NCBI GenBank assembly: GCA_937926215.1
Contig: CALEYA010000046.1
Span: 1-46,492 of the forward strand
Length of the DNA: 46,492 nt
Direction of reading: 5' to 3'
DNA from: an uncultured Croceitalea sp.
Lineage (GTDB): Bacteria > Bacteroidota > Bacteroidia > Flavobacteriales > Flavobacteriaceae
The notes beneath the pieces were generated by a model. It ran no database searches and was not told the DNA's origin. It saw nothing but the letters and a program-made list of their open reading frames with translations. Position 1 is the first letter of the stretch; each line of letters begins with the position of its first letter. Of this stretch, positions 34,924 through 43,761 are shown one piece after another. The position numbers and the translations under genes are program-made.

Positions 34924-35802
34924 ATGAAAAAGAATAGAAACCTATGGAGTAAGAACCTGTGGCTATTAGCCGGAATTATGTTACTGGGAGCATGTAGTAA
35001 CGAGGAAGATGAAGCGGCCCCGCTTGACATTCCCCCCACGGATGCCGTAATCACGACGGCTGAACTGCAAATAAGCGATGAATCCGAAATGATTTCAGAA
35101 GAAGTGGGCACTATAGCGGAAGATTTGTACAGTGCCGATCAAATTATGGCGCTTTCCAATGCAACCTACCGATCGGACTACTTGCCGGATTGTGTGGAAA
35201 TAACTACCGTGTTGACGGATACAGCCAGGGAAAAAACCATTGACTTTGGGGAAGGATGCGAATTGCGGAACGGCAATGTACTTTCTGGTACTATTGTAAT
35301 GAGTTACGCTAGGGATATGTCCATGGCACAAGTGACCATCACCGTGGATTTGCAGGATTTTACCTTTAACGATGTTGCCGTTGAAGGGGGAATAAGCATT
35401 GTTCGTATGCGCAGCAACCCCAATGGAAATCCACAGGCTGTGGCCAATGCCAATTTTGATGCCACTTGGCCCGATGGGGAGACAGCATCCTTTTCTGGGA
35501 CAAGGACCCGGGAATGGATCGAAGGTTTTGGAAACGGTTTTTGGAGGGACAACGTTTTCTTGATTACAGGGAATAGAACTTTTGTCAGTAAGGCAGGAAA
35601 TACCTTTACCAAGGAAATCACCAGCCCTTTACGAAGGGAACTATCGTGTCGGTTTATTGTGAGCGGTGTATTGGAAATCAGCCGATTTGATAACACGGCT
35701 TCCTTGGATTTTGGCGATGGAAGTTGTGACGCCAAGGGAATATTGACCAAACCGGATGGAACAATGGAAGAAGTTTTCTTGAGAAGGTTTTTGAACAACT
35801 GA
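34924..35802 (+). CDS. Predicted lipoprotein of unknown function
   Basis: 292 residues. A lysine-rich start and hydrophobic segment lead to the lipobox LLGACS, with the lipidated cysteine near residue 22, then acidic residues (NEEDEAAP), matching the export pattern of Bacteroidota surface lipoproteins. The mature part is Thr/Asp/Gly-rich and beta-like, with cysteines in DCVEITT, GEGCEL, LSCRF and GSCDAKG that could form two disulfides. I do not recognise a family. It has its own terminator and faces the next, unrelated lipoprotein-like gene, suggesting a variable island between rpsO and accD. Confidence 0.8.
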   Translation: MKKNRNLWSKNLWLLAGIMLLGACSNEEDEAAPLDIPPTDAVITTAELQISDESEMISEEVGTIAEDLYSADQIMALSNATYRSDYLPDCVEITTVLTDTAREKTIDFGEGCELRNGNVLSGTIVMSYARDMSMAQVTITVDLQDFTFNDVAVEGGISIVRMRSNPNGNPQAVANANFDATWPDGETASFSGTRTREWIEGFGNGFWRDNVFLITGNRTFVSKAGNTFTKEITSPLRRELSCRFIVSGVLEISRFDNTASLDFGDGSCDAKGILTKPDGTMEEVFLRRFLNN

Positions 35803-35835
35803 AGGCCAAGGAAACCTAGAGGATTTACATGTCGA

Positions 35836-35868
35836 TTGCCGGTCAGCTAATGATTGGCAATTGCCTTT
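35836..35868 (+). terminator. Terminator after the lipoprotein gene
   Basis: A 10-bp stem TTGCCGGTCA/TGATTGGCAA (two G-U pairs) with a GCTAA loop, followed by TTGCCTTTTC. It sits between convergent genes and probably serves the plus-strand one. Confidence 0.55.
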
Positions 35869-35869
35869 T

Positions 35870-36397
35870 CTAAAAAGCACAGTTATCAGGCAAGGGTTGT
35901 TGATCGGCAAGGTCCGAAGCAAAACCAGCAGCTGCGTCAACCGTTTGAAATCCGTTGGAGACGGAACCTTTCATGACTTTTGTTCCATAGCCCGTCGTAT
36001 TCATATGGCCCCTCACATATACCTCTGTATCTTCTTGAATGGAAACGGAGCCCCCGGAACGGGTAAAAGGTTGTTCGTTTACATGGCTATGGGCCAAAAT
36101 TCTTCGGTACAATAAGCTGCCATCGGCATCCAAAACTTCCCACCAATCGGCGTATTGGTCACAACCGGTATCCGGACTTGAAAGGGTTACGCTAAAGGTA
36201 TAATTGCCTTCACTACCGCTCGTACTTACTGCGGTCACCACGGCAAAGCCTTCTTCCGTTGCTGACGTCGTTTCTTCTTCCTCTTCTTGGATTATAGTGT
36301 TGGTATCGGTATTTGTATCGCTGGAACTACAGAAGGTGAATGAACCAAGGACCAAAAAAATGGGGAGAACTAAAATATAAATCGAGGGGCGTTTCAT
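35870..36397 (-). CDS. Predicted secreted or lipid-anchored protein of unknown function
   Basis: 175 residues. The N-terminal hydrophobic segment (IYILVLPIFLVLGSFTF) ends at a cysteine followed by SSSDTNTDTN, resembling a lipoprotein signal, but FTFC is a poor lipobox. A Thr/Glu-rich spacer (IIQEEEEETTSATEE) follows, then a beta-rich domain with three cysteines (GCDQYADWWEVLDADGSLLYRR and the terminal DNCAF). I recognise no family. The aromatic-rich central part and SILAHSHVNEQPFTRS-like stretch suggest an extracellular beta-sandwich. Expression signals are weak. Confidence 0.7.
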   Translation of the reverse strand: MKRPSIYILVLPIFLVLGSFTFCSSSDTNTDTNTIIQEEEEETTSATEEGFAVVTAVSTSGSEGNYTFSVTLSSPDTGCDQYADWWEVLDADGSLLYRRILAHSHVNEQPFTRSGGSVSIQEDTEVYVRGHMNTTGYGTKVMKGSVSNGFQTVDAAAGFASDLADQQPLPDNCAF

Positions 36398-36767
36398 GCT
36401 GTTTTTTGCTTCAAATTACTAAATATCCACAAATGAAGGTATCACGACACCTAGATTTGGCAGAGATTTAATACAACTCATCCTTGTTTTCCGGGTAAAA
36501 AATTTGAACAAACCTAGTTTCCTTGGTATATCTTAATCCGCCGTTATTTCAACAAACCGATTCCTTGCTTTCAAAAATCGGACCCAGCCCTCGCCATGAC
36601 CTTAAAAACTTTTCAAAATAGCATCGTTTTCAGTGCTTTTCAAAAGAAGTCTTACGTCCATTGTCTAAAAGCGCAGCGGTCTTTTGTCATTAACCGGGCA
36701 CTACAGATAAATAATACGTCATTGGAAACGCTAAGACCCACAAAGAAATAGGTACTTGGGTAGCCGT
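36398..36767. other. Gene-free gap
   Basis: 370 bp without a plausible ORF, RNA gene or strong hairpin. A minus-strand TAGGTTTG (36509-36516) fits the -10 consensus and could drive the gene at 36397, but lacks a -33 partner. Confidence 0.6.
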
Positions 36768-37634
36768 CTATACCTCGCTTCTAACGGGTTGGTTCTGAAT
36801 CAAATCGATATACAAATTGACCTTTCTTTTTAAATCACGTCTATGGGTAATAAAGTCTAAAAAGCCGTGTTCCTTTACAAATTCCGAAGTCTGAAAATCG
36901 TCGGGAAGTTCCTTGCCCGTAGTATCTTTCACTACACGTGGACCGGCAAAACCGATCAATGCCCCCGGCTCCGATATATTGATATCCCCCAACATAGCAT
37001 AAGATGCCGTGGTGCCACCCGTAGTGGGGTCGGTACATAAAGAAATATACGGTAGTTTGGCCTCTGCCAACTGCGCCAACTTTGCGGAAGTCTTGGCCAA
37101 CTGCATCAAAGAAAGGGCGGCTTCCATCATACGGGCCCCACCAGATTTGGAAATCATTAAAAAGGGCACTTTCTTCTTTTTGGCCATATCAATCGCCCTA
37201 GCGATTTTTTCACCAACTACACTTCCCATAGACCCACCAATAAAGCTAAAGTCCATACAGGCGATGACCAAATCCTTGCCCATGGATTTACCAATGGCTG
37301 TCCGTACGGCATCGTTGAGGCCGGTTTTGGCTTTGGCAGCTTTTAAGCGATCGGAATATTTCTTGGTGTCCACAAATTTCAAGGGGTCTTTGGACGTTAG
37401 CTTTTCATCCAATTCCTTGAAGGTATTGTCATCAAAAAGAATCTCAAAATATTCTTTGCTCCCAATACGTACGTGGTAGTCATCTTCTGGACTTACGTAA
37501 AAGTTTTTGGCCAAATCTTCAGATTCCACAATTTTACCCGTGGGGGATTTGTACCACAAACCTTTGGGTGTGTCTTTCTTTTCCTCAGTAGCGGTTTGTA
37601 TTCCCTTTTCTTTTCTTTTGAACCAAGCTGTCAT
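36768..37634 (-). CDS. accD: Acetyl-CoA carboxylase carboxyltransferase subunit beta
   Basis: 288 residues; with AccA it transfers carboxyl from biotin to acetyl-CoA, starting fatty-acid synthesis. The crotonase-fold core is clear: [41 protein letters not shown]-like, [16 protein letters not shown] and [14 protein letters not shown]. The N-terminal segment that in E. coli carries the four-cysteine zinc ribbon is aligned here as WYKSPTGKI and [11 protein letters not shown], with no cysteine before residue about 125. It lies 18 bp after fbaA on the same strand. Confidence 0.96.
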   Translation of the reverse strand: MTAWFKRKEKGIQTATEEKKDTPKGLWYKSPTGKIVESEDLAKNFYVSPEDDYHVRIGSKEYFEILFDDNTFKELDEKLTSKDPLKFVDTKKYSDRLKAAKAKTGLNDAVRTAIGKSMGKDLVIACMDFSFIGGSMGSVVGEKIARAIDMAKKKKVPFLMISKSGGARMMEAALSLMQLAKTSAKLAQLAEAKLPYISLCTDPTTGGTTASYAMLGDINISEPGALIGFAGPRVVKDTTGKELPDDFQTSEFVKEHGFLDFITHRRDLKRKVNLYIDLIQNQPVRSEV

Positions 37635-37652
37635 AAAACTGGGGGATTTTGG

Positions 37653-38720
37653 TTAAAGCGTATTGATGTTGTTCAAATCTTCAAAAGCCTTCTTTAAACG
37701 TTCTACAAAGGTTTTTTCACCTTCGCGTAACCAAACCCGTGGGTCGTAAAATTTCTTGTTCGGAGAATCGGCACCATCTGGATTTCCGATTTGCGCTTTC
37801 AAATAGTCTTGCTTATTGCCCATATAATCTCGTATTCCGGACATAAAGGCATATTGCAAATCGGTATCGATGTTCATTTTGATCACCCCGTATCCAATAG
37901 CTTCCCTAATTTCTTCTACTGTGGAACCGGAACCGCCATGGAAAACGAAATCAATGTGGTTGTGTTCTACACCATATTTTTCAGAAACGAATTCTTGAGA
38001 ATTCTTCAAGATTTTTGGGGTAAGGCTAACATTACCGGGTTTATACACCCCATGTACATTACCAAAAGCCGCTGCAACGGTAAATTTTGGACTTACCTTG
38101 GAAAGCTCCTCATAGGCATAAGCCACTTCTTCTGGCTGTGTGTATAGTTTGGAACTGTCCACATCTGTATTGTCCACACCATCTTCTTCACCACCGGTGA
38201 CACCTAATTCAATTTCTAGGGTCATGCCCATTTTGGACATGCGCTCCAAATAGTTTTTACAGATTTCTATGTTCTCTTCAATAGGTTCCTCAGACAAATC
38301 TATCATGTGGGAACTGTACAACGGTTTTCCGGTTGCCTTAAAATGGGCCTCACTGGCATCCAAAAGGCCATCTATCCATGGCAACAATTTCTTAGCGCAA
38401 TGGTCCGTGTGCAAAATTACGGTCGCCCCATAGGCCTCTGCCATTTCATGCACATGTTTGGCACCGGCAACGGCGCCTAAAATTGCGGCATTTTGGTTTT
38501 CATTGGAAAGTCCTTTACCCGCGTTGAACTGCGCCCCACCATTAGAAAATTGAATGATGACAGGAGAATTAAGTGCAGCGGCAGTTTCTAAAACGCCATT
38601 AATGGTGTTGGAACCAATAACGTTTACGGCCGGCAATGCAAACCCTTTTTCTTTCGCAAAATTGAATATAGCTTGTACTTCATCGCCAGTAGCAACACCC
38701 GGCTTAATATTGTGAGACAT
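37653..38720 (-). CDS. fbaA: Class II fructose-bisphosphate aldolase
   Basis: 355 residues from the ATG at 38720; the ORF track's extra 12 codons cover the promoter region. Zinc-dependent aldolase of glycolysis and gluconeogenesis. Motifs: FALPAVNVIGSNTINGVLE, VILHTDHCAKKLLPW with the zinc histidine, SSHMIDLSEEPIEENIEICK, ELGVTGGEEDGVDN, FGNVHGVYKPGNV with another zinc histidine, and FVFHGGSGS. Type A (E. coli FbaA-like) by length and motifs. It precedes accD in a probable two-gene unit. Confidence 0.97.
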   Translation of the reverse strand: MSHNIKPGVATGDEVQAIFNFAKEKGFALPAVNVIGSNTINGVLETAAALNSPVIIQFSNGGAQFNAGKGLSNENQNAAILGAVAGAKHVHEMAEAYGATVILHTDHCAKKLLPWIDGLLDASEAHFKATGKPLYSSHMIDLSEEPIEENIEICKNYLERMSKMGMTLEIELGVTGGEEDGVDNTDVDSSKLYTQPEEVAYAYEELSKVSPKFTVAAAFGNVHGVYKPGNVSLTPKILKNSQEFVSEKYGVEHNHIDFVFHGGSGSTVEEIREAIGYGVIKMNIDTDLQYAFMSGIRDYMGNKQDYLKAQIGNPDGADSPNKKFYDPRVWLREGEKTFVERLKKAFEDLNNINTL

Positions 38721-38753
38721 GATTGTTGTCGGTTTATGGTTTAAATCAAGCAA

Positions 38754-38761
38754 CAAAAGTA
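38754..38761 (-). promoter_or_regulatory. Putative -10 element of fbaA
   Basis: Minus-strand TACTTTTG, full TAnnTTTG match, 34 bp before the ATG at 38720. It overlaps the upstream start given by the ORF track, supporting the shorter protein. Confidence 0.5.
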
Positions 38762-38776
38762 ATAAAATAATTAGGC

Positions 38777-41371
38777 TTAAAAAGGATAATTGATACCGAT
38801 GTTAAAGACGGCCTCGCTCAATCTAAAGTTGGTAAACCATCGGTCAGAAATATCCAAGGCGGGATTGTAGGTTTTAAGGCCCATATCTGCCCTAAAAATG
38901 AAATACGTAAAGTCGTATCGAAGGCCAAAACCCGTTCCCAAGGCAAGATCGCCCAAGGATCCAAAACCGTTAAAAGTGGCGTCCCTGTCTTCAACGTTGT
39001 CAAAAACGTTCCAAATATTTCCGGCATCGGCAAAGAGCGCCCCTTTGATATCACCAACAATAGGGAAGCGGTATTCCAAATTAAAGGCAAGCTTAAAGTT
39101 GGCTTCGTTAAAATCATTAAGGCTTTGCGTACGTCCCGGTCCAAGGCTATATACGTTCCAAGCACGGTTATCATTGGAACCCCCGGCAAAGTAACTGCGT
39201 ACAAAGGGAATGTTGTCCGCATTGCCATAGGGTACGGCCAAACCAACAAAACTGTGGAAGGCCAATACGTTCTGGGTTCCGGATCGCCAATGTTTTATAA
39301 AGTCAAAATCCGCTTTAAGGTATTGCGAAAAAGGTACCCCAAAGATCAAGCGCTGTCCCGTTTCCGGGTTTATTTCAAAGGGAATAACATTGGAGGCCAG
39401 CGCCAATAGGTTACCGGCACTTTCCCCACGGATGCGATATTGATAAAAACTACGATCGGAAATCCCCTGTTTGTTGTCTTTTTGATAGGTGAAATTGGAC
39501 GTAAAAATGAGGTTGTTCTGTGTTAACCTAGTTTGGCGTTCCCGAATGCTTCGCACCTGAGCCAGGTCATCTTCCGTAATGTTGAACCCCGGTTGGCTTA
39601 CCGCATCGATAAAATTATTGGCCCCATCAGGAATTCGTAATTGAAACGGATCTGTATCATCATCAACGGTATCAAAAAAATCGGCTAGTTCTGGAAACTC
39701 CGATGGGTCTTGAAATCCATCTGCAATAGCATCCAGATTATCAAAGGTATTGTTGAACTGATTAAAGAAATCATTCACATCAGAATTGTTGACGAACTCC
39801 AGATTGATCAGTTCCAAGCTGTTTTTTTGGGAATCCGATGGCGACCAATTGTACCCTAATATGGTATTAAAGGTCTGCCGGTCCAATCCTAAATTCCTTT
39901 GAAAGTTGGCACCAATGGACAATCTGGTCTGTGGCAACATATAGTAAGGAATAATGTTTTCGGTATTAACAGGAAACCAGATTCGCGGAAAAACCAAATT
40001 GAGGTCTCCACCAAATTCCGAAGTTATATTTCCCTCGGACAGCGCATCATTCAATAAACCTATGGAACCACGCACAGAGAGGCTCAGATTTTCCGCACCC
40101 CCAAAAACATTACGGGTTACCACACTGGCGTTAAAGGCAGTACCCACCAATTGGATATTGGAACGCGAAAGTTCCAAAGCGGTATCCAAAGAGTATTTAG
40201 GCCTTGGGGCAAGAAAGATATTGGCTACTAAGGAGGAGGCATCCGGGGATTCATCAAATTTAATGGAGGGATACTTAAAAGTGTTTAAGTTATTGATTTG
40301 CCGGTTGGTGCGTACATAATTCAAATCGCTATAGATACTATCCTGTTCTAAAAAGATAGCATCCGTTAATGCTTTTGGCTTGTATTTTAGCTTGTCCTTA
40401 AAGTAAATGGTATAATTTTTATAGTCTACCGAGTTTAAGGAATCCACTTCACTATTAAATTGGTAGTCCGCAAAAATGTTGATTTTCTTAAACCTGCTTA
40501 TGGTATAGGGCTGTAAGGGAACACTGTCTGCCGTGCTTTCACGGTTCTTTATGTTTAAACGGATGTTCATTTTTTGGTCATCTGTTACTAAGGCAGTATC
40601 CCGTTCAATGGTATAGTTGATGGAGCTTTCCTGAAAATTATAGACCCCAGAATTTCTAAAGAGTTTTGTAATCCGTTGACGCTCGGCACTAAACTTTTCC
40701 AAATCAAATTGGTCACCTGTATTCACCAAACTCTGACTTTTTTTTGTCGTAAAAATGGAATCCAGTTCCGGTGCCGCAATGGCCTTGGTAACACTATCCA
40801 AATAGTAAGGTTTCCCCAAATCTACATAATAGGCCAGTTCAGCCCGTTTCTTACGTTTGCCGGGGACAATCTCATAACGGGTTATATTGTTAAAATAGCC
40901 TTTGCTCCCATAATACCCTTCCAAGCGTTCTAAGGATTTTCTGGTTTTTGTGGTGTCTATAATAGCGGGGACTTCTCCAATACGCTTAAAAAAATTGCTG
41001 TATCCTTTTACAAAAAAAGATTGGCCAAGGCGTTCTTTTTGTTTTTCGGATAAGAAATTGTTCAACCGTTTTTCCCGTTTTGGTTTTCGTTCCAGCCAAG
41101 CTTGGTATAAAGAATCGGGATTTTCCTTTGCTAGATTGTAAAGGTTTAGGCGTAACGGATACCCTAGAAGTGTTGTATTAGGTTTTTGCGATAAAAGACC
41201 TTTGACTTTTTCGTCCTGCACCTTGGTACTGTCCGCATAGACCGTATTCTTGGATAGGAGCAGTTCTCCATCGCCTACTTTTTTTAGCGCGTTGCATGAT
41301 ACCAGGACCAGTATTGCCGATAATAAACCTATTTTTGTCCTATATCTTTTAAGCACCAAGCGAAGCTTCAT
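38777..41371 (-). CDS. tamL: BamA/TamA-family outer-membrane lipoprotein (TamL)
   Basis: 864 residues from the ATG at 41371; the ORF track's 18 earlier codons are upstream of the promoter. The signal is a lipoprotein one (LLSAILVLVSCNALKK, cysteine near residue 28), a hallmark of the Bacteroidota TamA variant TamL. POTRA-like repeats fill residues about 30-400 (GYYGSKGYFNNITRYEI, FRNSGVYNFQESSINY). The C-terminal Omp85 barrel includes PFVRSYFAGGSNDNRAW (the conserved RG/D loop equivalent) and LALGTGFGLRYDFTYFIFRADMG, ending in INYPF. It is expected to work with TamB in outer-membrane protein or lipid delivery; no tamB is in the window. Confidence 0.92.
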   Translation of the reverse strand: MKLRLVLKRYRTKIGLLSAILVLVSCNALKKVGDGELLLSKNTVYADSTKVQDEKVKGLLSQKPNTTLLGYPLRLNLYNLAKENPDSLYQAWLERKPKREKRLNNFLSEKQKERLGQSFFVKGYSNFFKRIGEVPAIIDTTKTRKSLERLEGYYGSKGYFNNITRYEIVPGKRKKRAELAYYVDLGKPYYLDSVTKAIAAPELDSIFTTKKSQSLVNTGDQFDLEKFSAERQRITKLFRNSGVYNFQESSINYTIERDTALVTDDQKMNIRLNIKNRESTADSVPLQPYTISRFKKINIFADYQFNSEVDSLNSVDYKNYTIYFKDKLKYKPKALTDAIFLEQDSIYSDLNYVRTNRQINNLNTFKYPSIKFDESPDASSLVANIFLAPRPKYSLDTALELSRSNIQLVGTAFNASVVTRNVFGGAENLSLSVRGSIGLLNDALSEGNITSEFGGDLNLVFPRIWFPVNTENIIPYYMLPQTRLSIGANFQRNLGLDRQTFNTILGYNWSPSDSQKNSLELINLEFVNNSDVNDFFNQFNNTFDNLDAIADGFQDPSEFPELADFFDTVDDDTDPFQLRIPDGANNFIDAVSQPGFNITEDDLAQVRSIRERQTRLTQNNLIFTSNFTYQKDNKQGISDRSFYQYRIRGESAGNLLALASNVIPFEINPETGQRLIFGVPFSQYLKADFDFIKHWRSGTQNVLAFHSFVGLAVPYGNADNIPFVRSYFAGGSNDNRAWNVYSLGPGRTQSLNDFNEANFKLAFNLEYRFPIVGDIKGALFADAGNIWNVFDNVEDRDATFNGFGSLGDLALGTGFGLRYDFTYFIFRADMGLKTYNPALDISDRWFTNFRLSEAVFNIGINYPF

Positions 41372-41377
41372 AAAAGT

Positions 41378-41410
41378 CAAAATTACGGGATTATATATGG
41401 TTAGCAAAAA
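41378..41410 (-). promoter_or_regulatory. tamL promoter with -33 and -10 elements
   Basis: On the minus strand TTTTTG, a 19-bp spacer and TAATTTTG match both parts of the Bacteroidota consensus. The -10 ends only 6 bp before the tamL ATG at 41371, implying a leaderless or nearly leaderless mRNA. The -33 element lies inside the first codons of the divergent trmH-family gene. Confidence 0.7.
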
Positions 41411-42122
41411 CCAACTTAAACTCATAAAAAGCTTACATCAAAAAAAGTACCGAAATCAACGACAATTATTTTTTGTTGAAGGTATTAAAACGGTGAACGA
41501 ACTGTTGGGCAGTGATTTTAAGCCCTACTTGATTTTAGCTACGGCTTCACAAAGAGACCATCTGAATTATACCGATGTTTTGGAAATTTCGGAACCGGAC
41601 CTAAAAAGCATTAGTGCATTGCATACACCTAACGGTGTGTTAGGCGTTTTTGAAATTCCCGAACAGGAAGATACCAAGCTCAAAGGATGGGTTTTAGCAC
41701 TGGATTCCGTGCAAGATCCCGGCAATTTGGGAACGATTATCAGGCTGTGCGATTGGTTTGGAATACAACAACTCCTTTGTTCCCACGGAACCGTAGATTG
41801 TTACAACCCCAAAACACTGCAGGCCACCATGGGTTCCATAACCCGCGTACAGGTTAGGTATACCGATTTGAAAACGGTCATACAAACGACTAACATTCCT
41901 GTGTATGGTGCTTTTATGGACGGGGAAAGCATGCATCAGGCAGACTTGCCCAATGAGGGTATATTGGTATTGGGTAATGAAGCCAATGGTATTTCCGGAT
42001 CCATAGCGCAATTGGTTGCTAAAAAAGTCAGTATTCCACAATTTGGGGAGCCCTATACGGAAAGTTTAAATGTAGCTACCGCTACGGCCATCTTATTGGC
42101 CCAGATTAGGCGACCCAAATAA
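41397..42122 (+). CDS. TrmH-family (SpoU) RNA 2'-O-methyltransferase
   Basis: 241 residues from the ATG at 41397 (the ORF track starts 49 codons early, inside antisense tamL). N-terminal substrate-binding region MVSKNQLKLIKSLHQKKYRNQRQLFFVEGIKTV; SPOUT motifs LDSVQDPGNLGTIIRLCDWFG, LVLGNEANGIS and IPQFGEPYTESLNVATATAILLAQ in order. This fits RlmB/TsnR-like enzymes methylating a ribose in 23S rRNA or tRNA; the exact target is not readable. Divergent from tamL with a 25-bp gap. Confidence 0.92.
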   Translation: MVSKNQLKLIKSLHQKKYRNQRQLFFVEGIKTVNELLGSDFKPYLILATASQRDHLNYTDVLEISEPDLKSISALHTPNGVLGVFEIPEQEDTKLKGWVLALDSVQDPGNLGTIIRLCDWFGIQQLLCSHGTVDCYNPKTLQATMGSITRVQVRYTDLKTVIQTTNIPVYGAFMDGESMHQADLPNEGILVLGNEANGISGSIAQLVAKKVSIPQFGEPYTESLNVATATAILLAQIRRPK

Positions 42123-42153
42123 AAGCCTTTTGCTTCCTCTATGGAATTGGCCT

Positions 42154-42852
42154 CTATTCAAAGGTGAAATTGATAAAAATACCGCGGGTTCGCAGTGCGT
42201 TGATATTTCCGGTCCATGGGCTGTTGGGGTCCTCATCCGGGACCAATTCGTTAGTTAGCGCAAAAACACCGCGTATGGAAGGGGTGAATTTGAAGAATTC
42301 CGTGTAAAAATCAATTCCGAAACCCAGTTCATAGCCAAAAACCGCTTGTTTGAGTCGAAACTCACCACTGCTGTTATCTTCCAAACTGTCTTCCTTTGAG
42401 CCTAGGTTAGTAGCCGCATAACCCCCACCGATAATAAAAGGTTTAAAGTTGTTGAACCTTCGGGTGCTTACTTTTAGCAATAACGGAAATCGAATATAGG
42501 TAGAGCGCACTTCCCGAATAGCATCATTGGCATTATCAAAACCTGGGAAACCAAGATTTCGTTGCGTATAAAGTAATCCCGGTTCAAAGCGTAAATCCAA
42601 AAACTCGTTCAACCGTAATTCGCCAAGTACCCCAACGTTAAAACCATAGGTCTGCTCGACCAATACGTCTTGACCAATATCATTTTGGAACTCAAATTGA
42701 AAATCATAGCGGTTGAAACCCAAGTAATACCCAAAGTTAATAGGCTTCTTGTCCTCATTCTGTATATTGAGGATAGGGTCTTTCCTAAATTGTGCATGTA
42801 AAGTACCACCGGCCATAGCAACCAGCGCAAACAAAAACAGAATGTTTTTCAT
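42154..42852 (-). CDS. porT: PorT-family outer-membrane beta-barrel protein (type IX secretion associated)
   Basis: 232 residues with signal peptide MKNILFLFALVAMAGGTLHAQ. Repeating amphipathic strands (FGYYLGFNRYDFQFEF, GFNVGVLGELRLNEFLDLRFEPGLLY, FKPFIIGGGYAATNLG, KQAVFGYELGFGIDFY) form an eight-strand-type barrel with an aromatic terminus INFTFE. PorT is a component needed for the type IX secretion system, and ubiE-porT adjacency is characteristic of Flavobacteriia. The generic name would be porin-family/outer-membrane beta-barrel protein if the PorT assignment is wrong. It is 4 bp after ubiE. Confidence 0.88.
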   Translation of the reverse strand: MKNILFLFALVAMAGGTLHAQFRKDPILNIQNEDKKPINFGYYLGFNRYDFQFEFQNDIGQDVLVEQTYGFNVGVLGELRLNEFLDLRFEPGLLYTQRNLGFPGFDNANDAIREVRSTYIRFPLLLKVSTRRFNNFKPFIIGGGYAATNLGSKEDSLEDNSSGEFRLKQAVFGYELGFGIDFYTEFFKFTPSIRGVFALTNELVPDEDPNSPWTGNINALRTRGIFINFTFE

Positions 42853-42856
42853 TTAA

Positions 42857-43585
42857 TTATTTTGAAGCTACATAAATTGTCGCCACCCCAAATGTTTGGG
42901 GCTTGTGTTCTATAGCTATAAACCCAATTTTGGACAAAATATTGTTGAAAGCTTCGCCATAAGGAAATACGGCAGCGGATTCGGACAAGTACCTATAGGC
43001 GGATCTGTCCTTTGAAAATAGCTTCCCCACAAGGGGTAATACAAATTTCGTATAGAGCTTGTACCCTTGTTTAAATGGGGTTTTTGTAGGAATGGAGGTT
43101 TCCAAAACGGCAAAGGTGCCTTTTGGGCGTAACACCCTATAAATTTCCGCAAGGCCCTTTTCCAGGTTCTCAAAATTTCTAACGCCAAAGGCAACGGTAA
43201 TGGCATCAAAGGAATTGTCTTCGAAAGGAAGGTTTTCACTATCCCCAACGACCATTTCTATGGTATTTTCAAGATTTTTTTGTGCAATTTTATCCTTTCC
43301 AACGGCCAACATCCCTTTGGAGATGTCCAAGCCTACGATGCGTTTCGCCCCGGTAGCTGCCATAGCAATGGCCAAATCCCCGGTTCCTGTGGCAATATCC
43401 AAAATACTATTGGGGCTACCCGCCGCAATACGTTTGACTACGCGCTTGCGCCATTTAACGTCTATACCCAAAGAAATTACGCGGTTAAGACCGTCATAAT
43501 TCCCGGAGATAGTATCGAACATTTGGGTTACTTGGGCCTTTTTACCTAATTCAGAATCTTTATAAGGCCTAACGGGCTCTGGCAT
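42857..43585 (-). CDS. ubiE: Demethylmenaquinone methyltransferase UbiE/MenG
   Basis: 242 residues from the ATG at 43585; the TTG at 43603 used by the ORF track lies in the -10 element. It methylates demethylmenaquinone, the last step of menaquinone synthesis. Motifs: [33 protein letters not shown] loop [61 protein letters not shown] and [21 protein letters not shown]. In Bacteroidota the relevant quinone is menaquinone. Confidence 0.95.
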   Translation of the reverse strand: MPEPVRPYKDSELGKKAQVTQMFDTISGNYDGLNRVISLGIDVKWRKRVVKRIAAGSPNSILDIATGTGDLAIAMAATGAKRIVGLDISKGMLAVGKDKIAQKNLENTIEMVVGDSENLPFEDNSFDAITVAFGVRNFENLEKGLAEIYRVLRPKGTFAVLETSIPTKTPFKQGYKLYTKFVLPLVGKLFSKDRSAYRYLSESAAVFPYGEAFNNILSKIGFIAIEHKPQTFGVATIYVASK

Positions 43586-43600
43586 CTTGCAATTTTTTTG

Positions 43601-43608
43601 CAAAGATA
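43601..43608 (-). promoter_or_regulatory. -10 element of ubiE-porT
   Basis: Minus-strand TATCTTTG followed by C, a full consensus match, 15 bp before the ubiE ATG, implying a very short leader. Confidence 0.6.
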
Positions 43609-43656
43609 CAACAACCCCAAAAAGATGGGAATGCGCAGAGAGTTTAAAATAATGTG

Positions 43657-43664
43657 TAATTTTG
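43657..43664 (+). promoter_or_regulatory. Putative -10 element of trkA-trkH
   Basis: TAATTTTG, a full TAnnTTTG match, 97 bp before the trkA ATG and divergent from the ubiE promoter. No clear -33. Confidence 0.45.
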
Positions 43665-43761
43665 GCGAAAGGTTATAAAGCATGATGGGAGACAGTCATT
43701 TAGAGACAGGCCCAACTTTTCTTTCCGATTTCAAAACGAGTTGTGACTTATTATTTAGGTA

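Noticed and set aside
36509-36516. TAGGTTTG as promoter of the 36397 gene
   Set aside because: A -10 match alone with no -33 element and a leader over 100 nt; too weak to list as a promoter.
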